DNA of 9,223 nt. It comes from Planctomycetaceae bacterium (lineage in GTDB: Bacteria; Planctomycetota; Planctomycetia; Planctomycetales; Planctomycetaceae). Positions 6,215 to 9,223 of the stretch are shown here, piece by piece. Positions within the stretch are counted from its first letter, which is position 1, and each line of letters begins with the position of its first letter. The stretch covers positions 1 to 9,223 of the forward strand of contig JAGQQB010000125.1 of the NCBI GenBank assembly GCA_020426425.1, read 5' to 3'. The position numbers and the translations under genes were made by a program. The notes under the pieces are model-generated. The model was not told the origin of the DNA. It did not search any database and saw only the letters and a program-made list of their open reading frames with translations.

Positions 6215-7654
6215 CTACACCGCTTTGATCCGGTCTTCCAGGGTCAGCAGCAGTTCCTTCAGCGGCACCTGTTCGCCGCCGAGTTTGACAAACGTGCCGG
6301 TTTCGAGGTCGCGTGAGATGCGGCGTTCGGCGGACATCACGGTGCTGTGATTGCGTTTGCCAAAGTGTTCGCCGATTTCGCTGTACGGCAGGCTCGCCAG
6401 GCGACGCGCCAGATACATCGCCAGCATGCGTGGACGGGTGATCGACTGCTTCTTTGAGGTGCCGCGAAGATCCTGCTGTGCCAAGCCAAACGTTTCGCAC
6501 ACCACCTGTTCGACATCTGTCAGACGGATGATCTTCAGGCAGTCCCGTTCCAGACGCCCGAGCACTTCCCGGGCGTTCGTGGTTCCGATCTTGCGTTGCT
6601 GCATGCGAGACCAGACGGCCAACACATTCACCGCGCCTTCCAACTCGCGGACGTTGCGGCTGAACCGGTCGACGATGAAGTTCACCGCGCCGGTCGACAA
6701 TGTCACTCGTTGCCGTGTGGCGTGTCGCTGCACAATCTCGCGACGCACTGATTCGCTGGGCGACTCAACGCGACAGACCAGTCCCGCCTGAAATCGCGAG
6801 ACGAGTTCTTCGGACATCCGCGTGAGCAAGCGAGGATGCCGATTCGAAGTCACGATGACTTGCCCCCCCTGCTGCTCCAGCCGCTTCATGATCTGCAGCA
6901 ATTCGTCCTGAGTCCCCTTCTTGTTTTCCAGGAAGTCGATATCGTCCAGCAGCAGGACGTCGATCCCATGAAACCGGGCGCGGAAACTGGGCGTCGTCCG
7001 CGTCGACATCGCCTGCATGAAGTAGCTGGTGAATTGGTCTGCCGTCATCAGCAGCGTCTGTGAACCGGCGCCAGCCCGGCGCAGTTCATACTGAATTGCT
7101 TCGAGCAAATGCGTCTTGCCATTGCCGATGTTCGCCTGAATGAACACCGTCGACAGATCGTCCGGCTGATCGATCACCTGCCGCGCTGCGGCAAACGCAA
7201 GTTCGTTACAGGGACCGGTCACGAAGTCCGACAGACGCGATAGACGGCGACCGCGAGTTTTCGGATCGCGCGCTGTTGACCGAGCCACCGACGGGAGCGG
7301 GACCGTTTCCGCGACGACATCAGCAGGAACTTCCGAGAGGGTGACGACGCCATCTGCAGCGGCGACATCAGCGGGCGGAGTATCCCGGATGGCGTCACCA
7401 CTGGCCACGCTGGTCACCACCCGGACCTGCGGACCGAAGTGTACAGTGCACAGGTCCTTCAGGGTCGTACGGTAGTTCCGCTCGATCCAGTTCAGCAGAT
7501 ACGGACTGGCCACCTGCACGAGCAAAGTGTCGCGTTCGATCGCAAATCTCGCGTTGCCACCGAACCACTGACGGTAGCGTCGTGTTCCAATCTTATCCTG
7601 CAGAGCTTGTTGTAGTGCATGGAGAGACTGCTCGTCGCGATCTGCGGGCGGCAT
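6215..7654 (-). CDS. dnaA: Chromosomal replication initiator protein DnaA
   Basis: An AAA+ ATPase that binds DnaA boxes and opens the origin; 479 residues from the ATG at 7654. Domain I covers ~5-80 (LQDKIGTRRYRQWFGG, VASPYLLNWIERNY). A variable linker with acidic, Ala/Val-rich sequence covers ~85-140. The AAA+ core has a P-loop ANIGNGKTHL (174-183), Walker B VLLLDDID (233-240), sensor 1 VIVTSN (266-271), a box VII arginine-finger segment EELVSRFQAGL (R287) and sensor 2 NVRELEGAVN (R336). Domain IV ends with the DNA-binding signature GKRNHSTVMSAERRI (432-446). Odd points: the first P-loop glycine is Ala174 and the next residue Asn, and Asn435 stands where E. coli has Asp433. Start choice: the frame stays open upstream to 7906, but that extension has no DnaA homology; AAGGG lies 7 nt before ATG 7654. 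dnaN is not adjacent. Planctomycetes may carry more than one dnaA-like gene, so whether this is the main initiator is open. Confidence 0.95.
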   Translation of the reverse strand: MPPADRDEQSLHALQQALQDKIGTRRYRQWFGGNARFAIERDTLLVQVASPYLLNWIERNYRTTLKDLCTVHFGPQVRVVTSVASGDAIRDTPPADVAAADGVVTLSEVPADVVAETVPLPSVARSTARDPKTRGRRLSRLSDFVTGPCNELAFAAARQVIDQPDDLSTVFIQANIGNGKTHLLEAIQYELRRAGAGSQTLLMTADQFTSYFMQAMSTRTTPSFRARFHGIDVLLLDDIDFLENKKGTQDELLQIMKRLEQQGGQVIVTSNRHPRLLTRMSEELVSRFQAGLVCRVESPSESVRREIVQRHATRQRVTLSTGAVNFIVDRFSRNVRELEGAVNVLAVWSRMQQRKIGTTNAREVLGRLERDCLKIIRLTDVEQVVCETFGLAQQDLRGTSKKQSITRPRMLAMYLARRLASLPYSEIGEHFGKRNHSTVMSAERRISRDLETGTFVKLGGEQVPLKELLLTLEDRIKAV

Positions 7655-7950
7655 CTTGCAACCCTTGAGTACATACCAACTCGCTCCCTTTGCCGTCCCG
7701 GCAAGTGGGGGTGTGCTGCGCAAATCAGCACTCCGTTGCTGCTCCAGTGGAGAAGCACGTGGAAAGCGCGGTCGCAAGTTGGATGAGGGGACTGAACCGA
7801 TTCCTGGGTCCGACAAGCCCGCCCCACACGGCGTGTCGATGTTGGAGAAACACCGACCACAAGGCCTGCCTTCAACCCCCGTCCGGTGACCACCTTGATC
7901 GTCCATTTGGGGATGAGGAATCGTTTCGAGATGTTCGATTCACAAGGCCG
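7655..7950 (-). other. Non-coding leader region upstream of dnaA
   Basis: About 300 bp with no convincing gene; open frames on both strands give compositionally odd, Cys/Arg/Pro-rich translations. It contains several small dyads: TTGCCG/CGGCAA with a 3-nt loop (7690-7704, 35 bp before the dnaA ATG), an imperfect 19-bp palindrome centred on CTCCA-G-TGGAG (7738-7756), ACACG-G-CGTGT (7826-7836) and GGTG-AC-CACC (7885-7894). If the promoter at 7951-7978 is real, all of this is 5' untranslated RNA. No DnaA-box cluster or AT-rich unwinding stretch was seen. Confidence 0.45.
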
Positions 7951-7978
7951 ATCCTACCGTGAGGGAACGGTTAGTCAA
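7951..7978 (-). promoter_or_regulatory. Candidate dnaA promoter with dyad in the spacer
   Basis: On the minus strand TTGACT (7978-7973; 5 of 6 to TTGACA) is followed after 16 bp by TAGGAT (7956-7951; 4 of 6 to TATAAT). The dyad ACCGT-N6-ACGGT (7956-7960 with 7967-7971) occupies nearly the whole spacer, a position where a bound repressor would block polymerase. The predicted leader to ATG 7654 is about 290 nt. The -35 box overlaps the stop codon of the doubtful ORF upstream. Confidence 0.35.
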
Positions 7979-8282
7979 ACGTAAAGAGACCTTCATCTTG
8001 GACGAATTTCAAGCTGTAGCGCCGGAGTTCCGATGGAGCCTTGGATTGCGACGATTCACTTTTTTTGGCGCCCTTTGCCCCCTTTCCCGAACGGCAGATT
8101 TGCGCTGTGCAAAAGCTGTCGATGACCGGTGGGACCCGCGCCGAGCTGAGGCGAAGCGACAGCTCAGCAGAGAGCTGTTCTCGTGGCAAAACACAGGCCC
8201 GGAGGAGTTCTTGTGCGGTCTCGCCTGGAGCGCCGCAGTCACTTGGCCGCTGGATTGCTCTTGTCGTTCGTCTTGCCGCCAT
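7971..8282 (-). CDS. Doubtful small hypothetical ORF between ricT and dnaA
   Basis: An open frame of about 103 codons from ATG 8282 (another ATG at 8297), overlapping the 3' end of ricT by 44 bp in another frame and ending in TAA at 7971. I do not recognise the product. Past the overlap, my hand count for the last 91 codons gives GC of about 62, 53 and 59% at codon positions 1, 2 and 3, a weak coding-like pattern. The sequence reads as a Leu/Glu/Arg-rich segment (ETAQELLRACVLPREQL), a VIDSFCTAQICRSG stretch with two cysteines, a Lys/Ser-rich linker with GKGAKGAKK, and a compact end RYSLKFVQDEGLFTFD. No ribosome-binding site decides the start. If it is not a gene, 7971-8238 is non-coding and contains a 7-bp stem, ACAGCTC/GAGCTGT (8159-8178). 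Confidence 0.3.
   Translation of the reverse strand: MAARRTTRAIQRPSDCGAPGETAQELLRACVLPREQLSAELSLRLSSARVPPVIDSFCTAQICRSGKGAKGAKKSESSQSKAPSELRRYSLKFVQDEGLFTFD
8159..8178 (-). terminator. Stem-loop downstream of ricT
   Basis: ACAGCTC (8159-8165) and GAGCTGT (8172-8178) are perfect 7-bp complements around a 6-nt loop, about 60 bp past the ricT stop. No T-run follows on the minus strand, so terminator function is uncertain; the stem also falls inside the doubtful small ORF. Confidence 0.25.
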
Positions 8283-9096
8283 CGTTCCCGCTGACAACAG
8301 TCAGCACGTCTTTCGCATCAATCATTACGCGTCGCTTGTCCTCGAATGCAACGAGGAGTTTCTGCGCCAGGATCTCTTGCGAGAGCACCTTGCCCTTTCC
8401 CTCTTTGGTGACGACCCACTTCCCCACCTTGGGGAGTTCTTTCCGATACGATTCGTACGTTTCGTACTCGTAACGCAAACAGCATTTCAACCGGCCACAA
8501 CGCCCGGAAATCTTCGTCGGATCGAGTGTCGCTTTCTGGGCCTTGACCATCTTCATCGAGACGGGTGGCATCTCCTGCAAGTACGTGTTGCAACAGACCG
8601 GCTTGCCGCAGTCGCCGTAATCAGCCAACAGTTTGGCCTCATCGCGAATTCCGATTTGTCGCATCTCGATCCGCACGCCAAAGTGCGCCGCTGCCGACTT
8701 CACCAGTTCGCGAAAATCGATCCGAGTTTCGGCGAGGTAATACACGACAATCCGTTCGGCGCCGAACACTTTTTCCACGTCAATGACCTGCATCGCCAAG
8801 CCCGCCTGCGCGATGAGCTGCTGCATCTCAGGGAAAATCGCCTGTTCCGCCTGCCAGACTTCGTCGCGACTGCGCTCATCCTCTGGAGTGGCCATGCGGA
8901 GGATCTTGCCGACCGTCTGCTTCTTCCCCAGATACTCGGCCGTGCGCGCTGTCGCTTCGCACAACACTTCGCCCCATTCAGTGCCGCGATTACTGCGCAC
9001 AATCACCTGGGCGCCACGCCGCAACTCTTCACCACGCGAGGTGAACTCACCCACATGCCGCATCAGTCCGTAACGGACGACGAATCGATTGGCCAT
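8239..9096 (-). CDS. ricT: PSP1-domain protein RicT (YaaT family)
   Basis: Homologue of Bacillus RicT/YaaT, which with RicA and RicF forms the Fe-S containing Y-complex that affects RNase Y mRNA processing and developmental phosphorelays. Partners in planctomycetes are not known. The product is 285 residues, normal for the family. The PSP1 region spans ~60-225. The conserved cysteines are all present: C163, C168, C169 (GDCGKPVCCN) and C200, C205, C206 (GRCGRLKCCLRYE), a pattern that in Bacillus binds [4Fe-4S] clusters as part of the complex. The N-terminus reads MANRFVVRYGLMRHVGEF, and the C-terminal ~15 residues are polar and disordered-looking. ATG 9096 is chosen because homology begins there and AGGA lies 9 nt upstream; the frame stays open to 9132. 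It lies upstream of dnaA on the same strand, and 69 bp after the end of another leftward gene. A 16-bp near-palindrome sits at 9117-9132. Confidence 0.92.
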   Translation of the reverse strand: MANRFVVRYGLMRHVGEFTSRGEELRRGAQVIVRSNRGTEWGEVLCEATARTAEYLGKKQTVGKILRMATPEDERSRDEVWQAEQAIFPEMQQLIAQAGLAMQVIDVEKVFGAERIVVYYLAETRIDFRELVKSAAAHFGVRIEMRQIGIRDEAKLLADYGDCGKPVCCNTYLQEMPPVSMKMVKAQKATLDPTKISGRCGRLKCCLRYEYETYESYRKELPKVGKWVVTKEGKGKVLSQEILAQKLLVAFEDKRRVMIDAKDVLTVVSGNDGGKTNDKSNPAAK

Positions 9097-9116
9097 AAAG
9101 GACCGTCCTGTTTCAA

Positions 9117-9132
9117 TTGGTGACGTCAACAA
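9117..9132. promoter_or_regulatory. 16-bp near-perfect palindrome upstream of ricT
   Basis: TTGGTGACGTCAACAA is symmetric at 7 of 8 paired positions around the perfect core TGACGTCA (9121-9128). It lies 20 bp upstream of the ricT ATG in a 69-bp intergenic gap, a typical place for a dimeric-regulator operator. A TTGACG word overlaps it on the minus strand, but no good -10 box follows. Confidence 0.35.
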
Positions 9133-9142
9133 CGATCACACT

Positions 9143-9156
9143 GTCTGTTAGCAGAC
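9143..9156 (-). terminator. Small hairpin after the upstream gene fragment
   Basis: GTCTG and CAGAC form a 5-bp stem with a 4-nt loop, 9 bp beyond the stop codon at 9166. There is no T-run. It may be a 3'-end stem or chance. Confidence 0.2.
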
Positions 9157-9165
9157 TGATCCGGC

Positions 9166-9223
9166 TCATGCCGAATCCGCAAGTGCGGGAAATGCGTCCC
9201 GCAGCTTCAACGTGTCCCCGTTT
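9166..9223 (-). CDS. 3' end of an upstream leftward gene (identity unknown)
   Basis: Only the last 18 codons are visible, ending NGDTLKLRDAFPALADSA and TGA at 9166-9168. This frame has GC at 13 of 18 third positions, against 8 of 18 over the same stretch in the competing open frame (which would run to a TGA at 9113), so it is the better choice. In Bacillus the gene just before ricT is holB (DNA polymerase III delta prime); that identity would fit the context but 18 residues cannot show it. Confidence 0.4.
   Translation of the reverse strand, partial: NGDTLKLRDAFPALADSA

Noticed and set aside
7593..7601. TTATCC followed by TGC, a partial DnaA box inside dnaA
   Set aside because: Six of nine matches, single, within coding sequence; together with a lone 7-of-9 match at 2025-2033 it does not make an origin.
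7655..7906. N-terminal extension of DnaA by 84 codons
   Set aside because: The extra sequence is Pro/Arg/Cys-rich without DnaA homology, whereas domain I begins just after ATG 7654, which has AAGGG upstream.
7690..7962. Plus-strand small ORF of about 90 codons upstream of dnaA
   Set aside because: Composition is unlike the other proteins here (many Cys, Arg, Pro) and nothing recognisable appears.
8060..8066. Run of seven T as a plus-strand terminator or slippage site
   Set aside because: No stem precedes it on the plus strand, no plus-strand gene leads into it, and the minus-strand A-run is not in a slippery-heptamer frame.
7655..8238. Replication origin beside dnaA
   Set aside because: No cluster of DnaA boxes, no AT-rich unwinding element and no dnaN neighbour were seen; GC skew could not be computed here.
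8041..9123. A 360-codon open frame on the plus strand opposite ricT
   Set aside because: It is the complement of a clearly homologous ricT, and its translation shows no recognisable domain. GC-rich coding DNA often opens the antisense frame.

Overview
The window is GC-rich (about 60%) bacterial DNA, most likely from a planctomycete of the Planctomycetales. The best evidence is a very large secreted protein carrying DUF1549 and DUF1553, a pair greatly expanded in that phylum. An HpnE-type squalene-pathway gene, a DUF4912 protein of the planctomycete/cyanobacterial form and mostly weak Shine-Dalgarno sites agree with this. The species cannot be named from the sequence.

Layout: the left quarter reads rightward. 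It holds the 3' part of a DUF4912-domain gene (to 538), then hpnE, an FAD-dependent hydroxysqualene dehydroxylase (554-1969), then a membrane-anchored staphylococcal-nuclease-like protein (2005-2538). Everything else reads leftward. From the right edge these are a gene fragment (stop at 9166), ricT/yaaT (8239-9096), a doubtful small ORF (7971-8282), dnaA (6215-7654) and the LamG/PA14-like/DUF1549/DUF1553 protein (2528-5947). The two blocks converge and overlap by 11 bp at 2528-2538.

How the genes fit together: the right half is a replication and information-processing neighbourhood (dnaA and ricT; in Bacillus ricT follows holB). The left half is envelope-related (squalene/hopanoid/carotenoid precursor synthesis, anchored nuclease, secreted giant protein). 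No origin-like DnaA-box cluster was found beside dnaA.

Most unusual non-coding structure: two adjoining arrays of 7-bp units fill the hpnE/nuclease junction and form the C-terminal tail of HpnE. A related heptad stretch lies between dnaA and the DUF1549 gene and shares an exact 11-bp word with the first array in inverted orientation. Also notable are a promoter candidate for dnaA with a dyad inside its spacer and a leader of roughly 290 nt, an altered Walker A motif in DnaA, hairpins after dnaA, and a 16-bp near-palindrome before ricT. I saw no tRNA, rRNA, CRISPR array or transposase. I found no multi-gene system that I would call new; the leads are the heptad repeats, the dnaA upstream region and the fused architecture of the large secreted protein.
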